Part shown: positions 45,283 through 58,486 of the stretch, piece after piece
Layout of the letters: every line of letters starts with the position of its first letter
Position numbering within the stretch: the first letter of the stretch is position 1
Source: Thauera sp.
GTDB taxonomy: Bacteria; Pseudomonadota; Gammaproteobacteria; Burkholderiales; Rhodocyclaceae
Direction: 5' to 3'
DNA length: 64,000 nt
Assembly (NCBI GenBank): GCA_017302295.1
Contig: JAFLDS010000003.1
Span: 169,466 to 233,465, forward strand
Position numbers and translations under genes: made by a program
The notes under the pieces: generated by a model
Databases searched by the model: none
What the model was told of the DNA's origin: nothing
Seen by the model: the letters and a program-made list of their open reading frames with translations, nothing else

Positions 45283-46800
45283 ATGCCGCACCATCATCAC
45301 GGCTCGATCGACGCGCCCTTCGTCGCCCCCGCCCGCTTCCAGGATGCGGCGGCCGCGTTCGAGCGCGTGCGCACGATCTACGACGCCAGCGTCGCCCATC
45401 TGCGCGACGCGCTGCAGCGCTACGTCGCCGGCGCCGACGTCGGGCGCCACGTGCGCGGCTGCTACCCCTTCGTGCGCGTGCGCACCGACACCGTGGCGCG
45501 CGCCGACTCGCGCCTGTCGTACGGCTTCGTTGCCGGGCCGGGCATGTACGAGACCACGCTGACGCGCCCCGACCTGTTCGGTGACTACTACCTTGAGCAG
45601 TTCCGCCTGCTGCTGCAGAACCACCACGTCGATCTGGAGATCGGCACCAGCTCGCAGCCGATCCCGGTGCATTTCTCGCTGGCCGAGCAGGAGCACCTCG
45701 AAGGCCACCTCGAGCCCGACCGCCGCCGGCTGCTGCGAGACTGCTTCGATCTGCCCGACCTTGCGGCGATGGACGACGGCATCGCCAACGGCACCCACGA
45801 GCCGCGCCCCGGCGAGCCGCAGCCGCTGGCGCTGTTCACCGCGCCGCGCGTCGACTACTCGCTGCACCGGCTGCGCCACTACACCGGCACGCTGCCCGAG
45901 CACTTCCAGAACTTCGTGCTGTTCACCAACTACCAGTTCTACATCGACGAATTCATCGCGCTCGGCCACGAGTACATGGCCGACGGCAGCGGCGCACACG
46001 ACTACGTCGCTTTCGTCGAGCCCGGCAACGTCGTCACCCGTCGCGCCGGGATGGGGCCCGAAGCGGGCGACGAACATGGGGCCCCGCCGCCGCGCCTGCC
46101 GCAGATGCCGGCCTACCACCTGATCCGGGGCGACCGCGGCGGCATCACGATGGTGAACATCGGCGTCGGTCCGGCCAATGCCAAGACCATCACCGACCAC
46201 ATCGCAGTGCTGCGGCCGCACGCGTGGATCATGCTCGGCCACTGCGCCGGCCTGCGCAACAGCCAGCAGCTGGGCGACTACGTGCTCGCCCACGGCTATG
46301 TGCGCGAGGACCACGTGCTGGACGAGGAACTGCCGCTGTGGGTGCCGATCCCGCCGCTGGCCGAAGTGCAGGTCGCGCTCGAGGCGGCGGTGGCCGACGT
46401 CACGCGACTGAGCGGCTACGAGCTGAAGCGCCTGATGCGCACCGGCACGGTCGCGAGCACCGACAACCGCAACTGGGAGTTGCTGCCCTCGCACGGCATG
46501 GCCACCAGCCCGGAACGGCGCTTCAGCCAGAGCCGCGCGGTGGCGCTGGACATGGAGTCGGCCACCATCGCCGCCAACGGTTTCCGCTTCCGCGTGCCCT
46601 ACGGCACCTTGCTGTGCGTCAGCGACAAGCCGTTGCACGGCGAGATCAAGCTGCCCGGCATGGCCGACCGCTTCTACCGCGAACGGGTCGACCAGCACCT
46701 GCGCATCGGCATCCGCGCCATCGAGCGCCTGCGCGAACAGGGCGTCGACCGCCTGCACAGCCGCAAGCTGCGCAGCTTCGCCGAAGTGGCGTTCCAGTAG
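45283..46800 (+). CDS. amn: AMP nucleosidase
   Basis: Amn hydrolyses AMP to adenine and ribose-5-phosphate, regulating adenylate pools. The 505-residue protein has the N-terminal regulatory domain (about 20-200; YGFVAGPGMYETTLTRPDLF) and the C-terminal phosphorylase-like catalytic domain. The latter has GGITMVNIGVGPANAKTITDH, MLGHCAGLRNSQQLGDYVLA, and VALDMESATIAANGFRFRVPYGTLLCVSDKP with the conserved Asp of SDKP. The ATG at 45283 follows the enoyl-CoA hydratase stop by 8 bp. Length agrees with E. coli Amn-type proteins. Confidence 0.94.
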   Translation: MPHHHHGSIDAPFVAPARFQDAAAAFERVRTIYDASVAHLRDALQRYVAGADVGRHVRGCYPFVRVRTDTVARADSRLSYGFVAGPGMYETTLTRPDLFGDYYLEQFRLLLQNHHVDLEIGTSSQPIPVHFSLAEQEHLEGHLEPDRRRLLRDCFDLPDLAAMDDGIANGTHEPRPGEPQPLALFTAPRVDYSLHRLRHYTGTLPEHFQNFVLFTNYQFYIDEFIALGHEYMADGSGAHDYVAFVEPGNVVTRRAGMGPEAGDEHGAPPPRLPQMPAYHLIRGDRGGITMVNIGVGPANAKTITDHIAVLRPHAWIMLGHCAGLRNSQQLGDYVLAHGYVREDHVLDEELPLWVPIPPLAEVQVALEAAVADVTRLSGYELKRLMRTGTVASTDNRNWELLPSHGMATSPERRFSQSRAVALDMESATIAANGFRFRVPYGTLLCVSDKPLHGEIKLPGMADRFYRERVDQHLRIGIRAIERLREQGVDRLHSRKLRSFAEVAFQ

Positions 46801-46820
46801 CGCGGGCGCGCCGCCCGGGC

Positions 46821-48638
46821 TCAGGAGCCGTAGCCCTGGCTCAGCCAGTCCACCAGGCGCAGCCCGCGGCGGCGCGGTTGGCTGGCGGCCTGACGGCGTG
46901 CATAGACCTCGTTGAGCAGCACTTCGCCACCCGCGATGCGCTGCAGCGTCAGGCGGCGGGCAAAGGTGTCGGCCGAACCCGGATGCTGGCCGATGACGAT
47001 GACGCCGGTGTTGGGCAGGGCCTCGGCCAGGAGACGCAGCATGTCGTCGGCCGAGGCCGGGTCGAGCGCGTCGAGCGCGCCGCCGAGCACGATCCAGTCG
47101 GGCGCATGCAGCAGCAGGCGGGCCACCGACAGACGCTGCAGTTCGGCGCCGCCCAGCACCCGCGACCAATCGGTGAGTTCATCCAGGCGCTCGGCCAGAT
47201 GCGGCAGCCCGACCCGCCCGAGGGCGCCACGCAGCAAGGCATCGACGTGGTTGCCGGTGGCTTGCGGGAAATCCAGCGCATCGCGCAGGGTCCCGTCGGG
47301 CATGTAGGGGCGGGTGCCCACCGCGATCATGTCGCGATCGGCTGGCAACATCACCTCGCCCCGCCCCCACGGCCAGATGCCGGCCAGCACGCGGAACAGC
47401 GCCGCCGCCGCGTCCGGGTCGCCGTCGACCAGCACATGCTCGCCGGGCCCGACTTCGACGTTGAGCGCCGGGAGCAGCGCGGTACCGTCTGGCGCGGCAA
47501 TCCACAGATCGGCGACGCCCAGCAGCGCATCGGCGCCACGGTCGAGGTTGATCGCGGTGTCGCCGGTGCGCGCGGCCTCTGCAGCGGCAGTGCGCACCGC
47601 CTCCTCCAGCGCCAGCACCCGCTCCACCGAGGCGCGCCATTCGGCCAGGCGCGGCAGGTTGTCCACCGGCCACGACAGCGCCCCCGTCACCTGCTGGAAA
47701 GCCTGCGCCGACTGCATCAGCCCGCCGAGAGTAAGCAGGCCGCCGAGAAAGCGCGGCGTGCTGACGAGGATGGGAAACACCGGCGCGAGGATCGTGTAGG
47801 CCGACGAGAAGGCCAGCAGCCGCGCCAGCCCTGCGGACTGCGCATGCCAGGACTGCACGATGGTCTCGAACAGCCTGCCGAGCCGGCCGCGCTCGGCGAA
47901 CTCGCCGCGCGCCAGGGCGATCGCCTCGCCGCGTTCGCGCGCGCGCACCAGGCCGAAGCGAAAATCCGCCTCGCGCGTCTGCCGCGTATCCGTGGCGCGC
48001 ACCAAGGGGCGACCGAGCATGAAGGCGACGCCCGAGCCGATGCCTGCGTAGGCGATCGCCAGGAAAACCAGGTGGCCCGGCACCTCGACGCCGGCAACGT
48101 CGACACGGCCGGACAGCGACCACAGTATGTCGACGAAGGTGACCAGCAGCAGCACGCAGTAAAACAGCGAATTGGCGAGGTCGAAGGCGGCCTCGGTGGC
48201 GATGCGAATGTCCTCGGCGATGCGCCCGTCAGGGTTGGCATGGTCGCCGGGGATCAGCGCCGCCTGGTAGTGGCGCGCCTCCTCCATCCAATGGCTGACG
48301 ACATGCTGCGTGAGCCAGCGCCGCCAGTCGAGCTGCAGCCAGCGCCGCAGCACCAGGTGCGCGGTATTGACCGCAACCGAGCCCAGCACGATGAGGACGA
48401 AGATGACGATCTGGTCCATCGCGCGATCGGTCGAACGGCGCTCGAGCGCATCGAACAGGTCGGCATTCCACAGGTTGAGGCGGATCGCCAACGCCACCTG
48501 GCACACCACCAGCAAGGCGAGCAGCACGGTGAGCAGCCGCGGCCGCCAGCGCCCGGGTGCCGTCCAGTACGGTCCCGCGAGGCGCATGAAGGCCCGAAAG
48601 AAACGCAGCTGACGGCCATTCGCTTCTTGCGCGCTCAC
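46821..48638 (-). CDS. SbmA/BacA-like (YddA-type) ABC membrane protein with degenerate ATPase domain
   Basis: Protein of 605 residues. The membrane domain (about 1-320) resembles SbmA/BacA and YddA peptide or vitamin transporters (LNLWNADLFDALERRSTDRAM, WLTQHVVSHWMEEARHYQ, NPDGRIAEDIRIATE). The nucleotide-binding domain (about 375-570) is strongly altered. Walker A, usually G-x4-GKS/T, reads GDPDAAAALFR with no Lys. The signature reads LGGAELQRLSVAR. Walker B plus catalytic Glu, usually LDEATSALD, reads LGGALDALD. The H-loop region is VIGQHPGS. ATP hydrolysis is therefore unlikely; SbmA itself is proton-driven and lacks an NBD. Start is GTG at 48638. Confidence 0.85.
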   Translation of the reverse strand: MSAQEANGRQLRFFRAFMRLAGPYWTAPGRWRPRLLTVLLALLVVCQVALAIRLNLWNADLFDALERRSTDRAMDQIVIFVLIVLGSVAVNTAHLVLRRWLQLDWRRWLTQHVVSHWMEEARHYQAALIPGDHANPDGRIAEDIRIATEAAFDLANSLFYCVLLLVTFVDILWSLSGRVDVAGVEVPGHLVFLAIAYAGIGSGVAFMLGRPLVRATDTRQTREADFRFGLVRARERGEAIALARGEFAERGRLGRLFETIVQSWHAQSAGLARLLAFSSAYTILAPVFPILVSTPRFLGGLLTLGGLMQSAQAFQQVTGALSWPVDNLPRLAEWRASVERVLALEEAVRTAAAEAARTGDTAINLDRGADALLGVADLWIAAPDGTALLPALNVEVGPGEHVLVDGDPDAAAALFRVLAGIWPWGRGEVMLPADRDMIAVGTRPYMPDGTLRDALDFPQATGNHVDALLRGALGRVGLPHLAERLDELTDWSRVLGGAELQRLSVARLLLHAPDWIVLGGALDALDPASADDMLRLLAEALPNTGVIVIGQHPGSADTFARRLTLQRIAGGEVLLNEVYARRQAASQPRRRGLRLVDWLSQGYGS

Positions 48639-48785
48639 CGCGGGGCCCCGAAACGACCGACACTGCCCGACCCGACCGGGGCGGACTGCAGGGATGCGCT
48701 ACGGGCGGCGACGGTGGAGCCCATGATGGCGGTTGAGGGCGTGCGTGGTGAGGGCCGGAAGATGCAATTCAGTATTTCGGGTTCC

Positions 48786-48827
48786 GTGACATAGGTCAAA
48801 TGCTGCACTGCACGAGGCGACTATGGT
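48786..48827 (+). promoter_or_regulatory. FNR/CRP-family operator with -10 box in class II spacing upstream of nifJ
   Basis: GTGAC-ATAG-GTCAA (48786-48799) is an inverted repeat of the FNR/CRP family (FNR consensus TTGAT-N4-ATCAA). TATGGT (48822-48827) can serve as -10 element. A start site near 48834 would then place the operator centre at -41.5, the exact class II position. The -35 hexamer is absent, as expected for an activated promoter. Confidence 0.5.
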
Positions 48828-48882
48828 GATCACTCAAACCCTTGCCACGAAGCATGGGGACGGAATCAGCGAGGAAATCGTC

Positions 48883-52531
<3,649 letters not shown>

Positions 52532-52539
<8 letters not shown>

Positions 52540-53542
52540 TCTGCGCACGAACTATCTGGGCCTGTCGCTGAAGAATCCGCTGGTGCCCTCGTCGACGCCG
52601 CTGACCCACAAGATCGGACCAGCGCTGCACCTGGAGGACGCCGGAGCCGCCGCCATCGTCATGCACTCGCTGTTCGAGGAGGACGTGCGTGCGGAGGAGC
52701 GCATGCTCGACCGCTTCCTGCTCAACCCCGAAGCCTTCGGCGAAGCCTCCGGCCACCTGCCGCTGCGCGACGACTATCTGAGCAAGCTCGACGCCTATCT
52801 CGAGACGATCGCGGTGATGAAGGCGCGCCTGTCCATTCCGGTGATCGCCAGCCTGAACGGCGCCTCACCGTCGGGCTGGGTCGAACTCGGCCGCGAGATG
52901 CAAGAGGCCGGCGCCGACGCGCTGGAGCTCAACGCGTGGTACATGCCGGGCGACACCGAAGTGCCGGGCCAGGACATCGAGGAGCACTACCTCGCGCTGC
53001 TGCGCAGCCTGAAGGCGGTGGTGACGATTCCGGTGTCGATGAAGCTGTCGCCCTTCTTCTCGTCGCTGCCGCATTTCGTACGTCACGCCGAGGCGGCCGG
53101 GGCAGCGGGGGTGTCGCTGTTCAACCGGTTCTTCCAGCCCGACATCGACCTCGCCACGCTGAGCGTGGTCGACCGCGCACAACTCTCGTCATCCTCCGAC
53201 TTACTGCTGACCATGCGCTGGATCGCCATCCTGCGCGGCCGCTGCAATCTGAGCCTGGCCGCGACCGGCGGTGTGCACACCGCCGACGACGCGTTGAAGA
53301 TGCTGCTTGCGGGCGCCGACGTGGTGCACATGGCCAGCGCCCTGCTGCTGCACGGCCCCGAACGCCTGAAAACGGTGCTGACCGATCTGCAGCGCTGGCT
53401 CGAGGACAATGAATACGCATCGGTGGAACAACTCAAGGGCTCGATGAGCCAGCAGAACCTGCCCGATCCGTCCGCCTTCGCCCGCGCCGCGTACCTGCAC
53501 GCGATCGACTCGTTCACGCCGCCGCCCGGCGTGCGCTACTGA
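52532..53542 (+). CDS. Dihydroorotate dehydrogenase-like TIM-barrel flavoprotein (PFOR-associated)
   Basis: Protein of 336 residues with an FMN-type TIM barrel similar to dihydroorotate dehydrogenases: LGLSLKNPLVPSSTPLTHKI (near residue 8), PVIASLNGASPSGW, ADALELNAWYMPGD, PVSMKLSPFFSSLPHFV and AATGGVHTADDALKMLLAGADVVHMASALL. It is not the pyrimidine enzyme in all likelihood, because the usual NCSCPN-type loop is replaced by NAWYMP. The ATG at 52532 overlaps the nifJ stop by 8 bp, so translation is coupled. A role in electron transfer or maturation for PFOR is inferred from this linkage only. Confidence 0.88.
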
Positions 53543-53648
53543 AGGCGGCCAGGGCCGGCCGGCACGGCTGGCCCTCGCGTGCGGATTGCCTGCCGGCCCG
53601 AAAGTCGCAACACTGTTCGTCTTTCGCAAATGATGGAGCGCAGGAATC

Positions 53649-54545
53649 ATGGATCGTTTGCAGGCGATGCAACTTTTCACCCGCATCGTCGATCTCGGCA
53701 GCTTCAGCCGCGCGGCGGAGCAGCTTTCGCTGCCGCGCGCGTCAGCGACCCAGATCATCAAGCAGCTCGAGGCGCACCTGGGCGTGCGCCTGCTGCAGCG
53801 GACCACCCGCCACGTCAGCCCGACACTGGACGGCGGTGCCTACTACCAGCGCTGCGTCGACATCCTCACCGACATCGAGGAGACCGAGGCCTCGTTCTCT
53901 CAGGCGGCGCGTCATCCGCAGGGCCGGCTGAAGGTCGACCTGCCTGCCTCGCTCGGCCGCATCGTCGTGATTCCGGCCCTGCCGGAATTTTGCGAACGCT
54001 ACCCGCTGATCACGCTCGATATCGGTATCGGCGACCGCTACATCGACCTGGTGCGCGAGAGCGTGGACTGCGTGCTGCGCCTGGGCGAGTTGCGCGACTC
54101 CTCGCTCGTCGCACGGCGCCTGAACACGCTCGAGCAGGTCACCTGCGCCAGCCGCGCCTATGTGGAGCGATTCGGCACGCCGGCCACGCTGGATGAGCTC
54201 GACGCGCACCGGGTGGTGGACTACGTGTCGGCGTCGAGCGGCAAGTCCAGCCCGCTGGAATTCGTCGTCGGCGGGCGGGTCGAAACCCGCGCCATCCCGT
54301 CCATCGTGTCGGTCAACAACGGCGATGCCTATCTCGCCGGCTGCGAGGCCGGCCTGGGCATCGTCCAGGTGCCCCGCTACCGTGTCGCCGAACAGATCGC
54401 CCGCAGCGAACTCGTGGAATTGCTGCCCGACCTGCCGCCCCCCGCGCTGCCGCTGTCGGCCCTTTACCCGCACCACCGCCACCTGTCGCCCAGGGTGCGC
54501 GTCTTCGTGGACTGGATGGCCGAGCTGCTCGGCAAGCTGCGCTGA
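53649..54545 (+). CDS. LysR-family transcriptional regulator
   Basis: LysR regulator of 298 residues with the N-terminal helix-turn-helix (LQAMQLFTRIVDLGSFSRAAEQLSLPRASATQIIKQLEAHLG, about 4-45) and a full effector-binding domain (about 92-295). The ATG at 53649 follows GGAGCGCAGGA. It lies 106 bp after the PFOR operon on the same strand. The target is unknown because there is no divergent neighbour. Its helix after the HTH contains YYQRCVDIL, which is a useful comparison for the TGA-interrupted LysR gene at 24343-25251. Confidence 0.93.
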   Translation: MDRLQAMQLFTRIVDLGSFSRAAEQLSLPRASATQIIKQLEAHLGVRLLQRTTRHVSPTLDGGAYYQRCVDILTDIEETEASFSQAARHPQGRLKVDLPASLGRIVVIPALPEFCERYPLITLDIGIGDRYIDLVRESVDCVLRLGELRDSSLVARRLNTLEQVTCASRAYVERFGTPATLDELDAHRVVDYVSASSGKSSPLEFVVGGRVETRAIPSIVSVNNGDAYLAGCEAGLGIVQVPRYRVAEQIARSELVELLPDLPPPALPLSALYPHHRHLSPRVRVFVDWMAELLGKLR

Positions 54546-54692
54546 GCAGCGCCCCGTCGTCACTCAAGTTGGAGCGTGGGATGCCGTAACGGATGATGAA
54601 TGCGGCAGTGCGTGAGGTCTGCCACGCCGGATGCGACACCGTGATGAACAACCCGCCCATGCTCCTGGCGCTGGGCGCCACACGACAAGACC

Positions 54693-57600
54693 ATGCCCGC
54701 CACTGAGATTCCGCAGAGCGAATCGCTGCGCCTGGCCGCCCTCGAGGCCACCGGCCTGCTCGACACGCCCCCCGAAGAACGCTTTGACCGCCTGACCCGC
54801 CTCGCCCGCTTCATGTTCGGCGTGGACATCGCGCTGGTATCGCTGGTCGCCGCCGAGCGCCAGTGGTTCAAGTCGCGTCAGGGGCTGGAAGCCGCGGGAA
54901 CGCCGCGTGAGGTCTCGTTCTGCAGCCATGCGATCCGCGGTAGCCGCATCTTCGAAGTCGGCGACGCGCGACAGGATCCGCGCTTCGCCGACAACCCGCT
55001 GGTCACCGGCGAGCCCCACATCCGCTTCTACGCCGGCGCGCCGCTGGCGACGGCGGATGGCCACCGCATCGGCACCCTGTGCATCATCGACGGCGAGCCA
55101 CGCCAGCTCACGCCGGACGAGCGCCGCGCGCTGCGCGATCTGGCCGACTGCGTGGAACAGGAGATCGACCACCTCGAACTGCGCGAGAGCGGCAGGACGC
55201 TACGCCTGGCGCAGCAGTCCGGCGAGGTCATCGTGCGCGCCCAGTCGCAGTTCATCCGCGAGCCGGACCAGCGCAAGGCATTCGATGACCTGCTCGCCGA
55301 CATCATCGAACTCACCGCGAGCAGCTACGGTTTCATCGGTGAGATCCTGCAGCGGCCGGACGGCACCCCTTACCTCAAGACCTGGGCCATCACCAACATC
55401 GCCTGGGACGAGGCCAGCCGCGCCTTCGTCGAGGCTCACGCGAAAAGCGGGATCGAGTTCAGCAAGCTCGACACCCTGTTCGGCGCGGCGATCCGCAGCG
55501 AGAGGCCGGTCATCGCCAACGACCCGCGCCGCGACCCACGCAGCGGCGGCCTGCCGCCCGGCCACCCGCCGCTCGATGCCTTCCTCGGCGTGCCCATCCA
55601 TCACGGCGATCGCATGGTGGGGATGCTCGGCCTGGCGAACCGGCAAGGCGGCTACGACGAGGACCTCGTCCAGTTCCTGCGCCCGCTGCTGGCCACGATA
55701 GGGCAACTGGTCGACGCCGCGCGCACGCGGCGGCAGCACGAAGCGGCGCTCGTGGAATTGCGGCGCCTGTCACGGGTGGCGAGCGAGACGACCAACGGCG
55801 TCCTGATCACGGACGCCGAAGGCCGCATCGAATGGATCAACGATGGCCTGACCCGCATCAGCGGCTATGCGCTCGACGACCTGCGCGGCCGCCGACCGGA
55901 CGAGGTGCTGATCGGGCCAGACTCGGATCCCGCCACGCTAGGCCGGATGCGCGAGGCGCGGGCAAACGGCAGCGGCTACGCGGTGGACGTCGTGCTCTAC
56001 GACAAGTCGCGCCGCGCCTCTTGGGTGCGCCTCCACTGCAATCCGCTCCGCGACGCCGAGGGCCGCCCGGAGGGATTCATCGTCATCGCGTCCGACATCA
56101 CCCAGGCGCACGAGGACGCCGACCGCATACGCCGCAGCGAACAGCGCCTGGCCGCAGTGATCGAAGGCGGCCGCATCGGCACCTGGGAGTTGAATGTGCA
56201 GTCCGGCGAGGCCGTGTTCAACGAACGCTGGGCGCAGATGCTGGGCTATACCCTCGCCGAACTGACACCGATCAGCATGCGCACCTGGCAGCGACTGATG
56301 CACCCCGATGATCTCGCGGCCGCGACCGCACAGCTCGAGCGGCACTTCCGCGGCGAGTGCGACAGCTACGAGACGCAGTTCCGCATGCGGCACCGGGACG
56401 GCTACTGGGTGTGGATCGGTGCGCGCGGACGCCTGGCGAGCCGGACCGCCGCCGGCGAACCGCTGCTGGTGCTGGGCACGCACATCGACATCAGCGCCCA
56501 CGAGGCGACCAAGGCCAGCCTGCAGGAACAGGCCAGCTACACGCAGGCGGTGCTCGACAACATCGTCGACGGCATCATCACCATCGACCGGCTGGGCACC
56601 GTGGTGTCCTTCAACCCCTCGGCCGAGCGCATTTTCGGCTACCGCGCGGTCGAGATAGTCGGCCACAACGTCAACATGCTGATGCCCTCGCCGCACCGCG
56701 AGGCGCACGACGGCTACCTGCAGAACTACCAAGCTACCGGCGAATCCCGCATCATCGGCGTCGGCCGCGAACTGCGCGGCTTGCGCAAGGACGGCAGCCT
56801 GTTCCCGATGGAGCTCGCCGTTTCGGAGGTGTTGCGCGAGGGAAGGCCAGTGTTCGTGGGCCTGGTGCGCGACATCACGCAGCGCAAGACCGCCGAACGC
56901 GAGATCGAGCGTCTGGCGTTCTACGACCCGCTCACCGGCCTGCCCAATCGGCGTCTGCTGATCGACCGCCTGCAGCATGCGCTCGGTCGCAGTGGCCGCA
57001 ACGCGCAGTTCGGCGCACTGCTGTTCATCGACCTCGACAATTTCAAGAACCTCAACGACACCGCCGGCCATGGCGTGGGTGACGAACTGCTCAAGCAGGT
57101 GGCGCAGCGACTGACGACCAGCCTGCGTGAGGGCGACACCGTCGCACGGCTGGGCGGCGACGAATTCGTGGTGATCCTCGAGGGGGTGGGCGAGCGGCGC
57201 GAGGCGGCAGCGAACCACGTCGAAGTCGCGGTCGAGAACCTGCACAACGGCCTGATGCAGCCGTATCGCCTCGGCGAGCGCGACCATCGCACGACGCCCA
57301 GCATCGGCGTCACCTTGTTCCGCGGCCGCGAACACGGCGTGGACGACCTGCTGCAACAAGCGGACCTGGCCATGTACCAGTCCAAGAGTTCGGGGCGCAA
57401 CACCTACCGCTTCTTCGACCCCCAGATCCAGACCGAATTGATGGCACGCGCCGAACTGGAATCCGACCTGCGCGTGGCCCTCGCCGAGCAGCAGTTCCTG
57501 CTGCATTTCCAGCGCCAGGTGAACCGCCATGGTCACACCACCGGCGCTGAGGTGCTGCTGCGCTGGCAGCATCCGCGTCGTGGCATGGTCTCGCCGGCGC

Positions 57601-58205
57601 AGTTCATCCCGCTCGCCGAGGAGACCGGCCTCATCGTTCCGATCGGGCGCTGGGTGTTCCAGCAAGCCTGCGCCGTGCTTGCCCGCTGGGCCGGCCAAGC
57701 ACGTACTGCCGGCCTGACGCTGGCGGTGAACATCAGCGTGCGGCAATTCCACTTGCCCGATTTCGTCGAACGCGTGCGGTCGGCCCTCGACGCATGCGGC
57801 GCCAACCCGCGCCGCCTCAAGCTCGAGCTCACCGAGAGCATGTTGGCGTCCAGCGTCGACGACATCATCACCAAGATGGCCGCACTCAAGAAACGAGGTG
57901 TGAGCTTCTCGCTGGACGACTTCGGTACCGGCTACTCATCGCTGTCGTACCTGAAGCGCCTGCCGCTGGACCAACTGAAGATCGACCAGGGTTTCGTGCG
58001 CGACATCCTGTCCGACCCCAACGATGCCGCAATCGCCCGGACCATCGTCGCGCTGGGTGAGAGCATGGGGCTCGACGTGATCGCCGAGGGCGTCGAGACC
58101 GACGCACACCGGCAGGCGCTCGCCGCAATGGGCTGCAATGCCTACCAGGGCTACCATTTCGGCCGTCCGGTGCCGCTGGAGCAATTCGAGCAAGAGATCG
58201 ATTGA
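54693..58205 (+). CDS. Multi-sensor c-di-GMP protein: GAF-GAF-PAS-PAS-PAS-GGDEF-EAL
   Basis: Cytoplasmic signalling protein of 1170 residues without membrane segments. In order: GAF (about 20-160), GAF (about 190-350), three PAS/PAC units (about 360-475, 480-600, 605-735), GGDEF (about 740-905) and EAL (about 920-1165). The diguanylate cyclase signature is intact (RLGGDEFVVIL, near 820). In the phosphodiesterase domain the EAL triad reads EVL (GAEVLLRWQHP), keeping the catalytic Glu, and the downstream NIS, ELTES, DDFGTGYSSL, KIDQGF and EGVET motifs are all present. It may therefore make and degrade c-di-GMP. The third PAS resembles FixL-type oxygen-sensing PAS in its NPSAERIFGY and GRELRGLRKDGSLFPMELAVSE segments. 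The second-messenger link to motility fits the chemotaxis genes elsewhere in the window. Confidence 0.93.
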   Translation: MPATEIPQSESLRLAALEATGLLDTPPEERFDRLTRLARFMFGVDIALVSLVAAERQWFKSRQGLEAAGTPREVSFCSHAIRGSRIFEVGDARQDPRFADNPLVTGEPHIRFYAGAPLATADGHRIGTLCIIDGEPRQLTPDERRALRDLADCVEQEIDHLELRESGRTLRLAQQSGEVIVRAQSQFIREPDQRKAFDDLLADIIELTASSYGFIGEILQRPDGTPYLKTWAITNIAWDEASRAFVEAHAKSGIEFSKLDTLFGAAIRSERPVIANDPRRDPRSGGLPPGHPPLDAFLGVPIHHGDRMVGMLGLANRQGGYDEDLVQFLRPLLATIGQLVDAARTRRQHEAALVELRRLSRVASETTNGVLITDAEGRIEWINDGLTRISGYALDDLRGRRPDEVLIGPDSDPATLGRMREARANGSGYAVDVVLYDKSRRASWVRLHCNPLRDAEGRPEGFIVIASDITQAHEDADRIRRSEQRLAAVIEGGRIGTWELNVQSGEAVFNERWAQMLGYTLAELTPISMRTWQRLMHPDDLAAATAQLERHFRGECDSYETQFRMRHRDGYWVWIGARGRLASRTAAGEPLLVLGTHIDISAHEATKASLQEQASYTQAVLDNIVDGIITIDRLGTVVSFNPSAERIFGYRAVEIVGHNVNMLMPSPHREAHDGYLQNYQATGESRIIGVGRELRGLRKDGSLFPMELAVSEVLREGRPVFVGLVRDITQRKTAEREIERLAFYDPLTGLPNRRLLIDRLQHALGRSGRNAQFGALLFIDLDNFKNLNDTAGHGVGDELLKQVAQRLTTSLREGDTVARLGGDEFVVILEGVGERREAAANHVEVAVENLHNGLMQPYRLGERDHRTTPSIGVTLFRGREHGVDDLLQQADLAMYQSKSSGRNTYRFFDPQIQTELMARAELESDLRVALAEQQFLLHFQRQVNRHGHTTGAEVLLRWQHPRRGMVSPAQFIPLAEETGLIVPIGRWVFQQACAVLARWAGQARTAGLTLAVNISVRQFHLPDFVERVRSALDACGANPRRLKLELTESMLASSVDDIITKMAALKKRGVSFSLDDFGTGYSSLSYLKRLPLDQLKIDQGFVRDILSDPNDAAIARTIVALGESMGLDVIAEGVETDAHRQALAAMGCNAYQGYHFGRPVPLEQFEQEID

Positions 58206-58264
58206 TGGGTCTGGGCTGCCCGTCCCGGGCAACGCATCGACGCGCGGGCAGCGGCACGTCAGGC

Positions 58265-58293
58265 TGGACCGCAACCGCTCGCGTTTGTACAAT
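58265..58293 (+). promoter_or_regulatory. Sigma-70-type promoter for the Mn riboswitch transcript
   Basis: TGGACC (58265-58270) and TACAAT (58288-58293) are separated by exactly 17 bp. A start near 58300 would begin the transcript right at the riboswitch aptamer. The -10 matches 5 of 6 consensus bases and the -35 matches 4 of 6. Confidence 0.6.
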
Positions 58294-58299
58294 GCGCGC

Positions 58300-58425
58300 C
58301 GTCATTGGGGAGTAGCCTCCCTTTGCCGATCGGGCTGCGCTCGCGGCGAAGGGGCCTGCGTCAACACACTTGGCCGACCGGCCATGGCGCAGGCAGTTCC
58401 GACCTGGCAAGACCTTTGACCATGC
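58300..58425 (+). ncRNA. yybP-ykoY manganese riboswitch
   Basis: The leader of the Gdt1-type gene contains the conserved blocks of the yybP-ykoY aptamer in order: GGGGAGTAGCC (58307-58317), GCGTCAACACACT (58358-58370) and GGCAAGACCTTTGAC (58406-58420). These correspond to the Mn-binding loops of characterised members. Downstream, GGCCGGGGAG (near 58438) can pair with CTCCGGCC (near 58469), close to the CAGGGA ribosome-binding site, suggesting translational control. Mn binding would raise expression of the exporter. Confidence 0.88.
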
Positions 58426-58486
58426 CGCTTCCGGATTGGCCGGGGAGGCGCATGGTCATGGGTTATTCTCCGGCCAGGGATCATTC

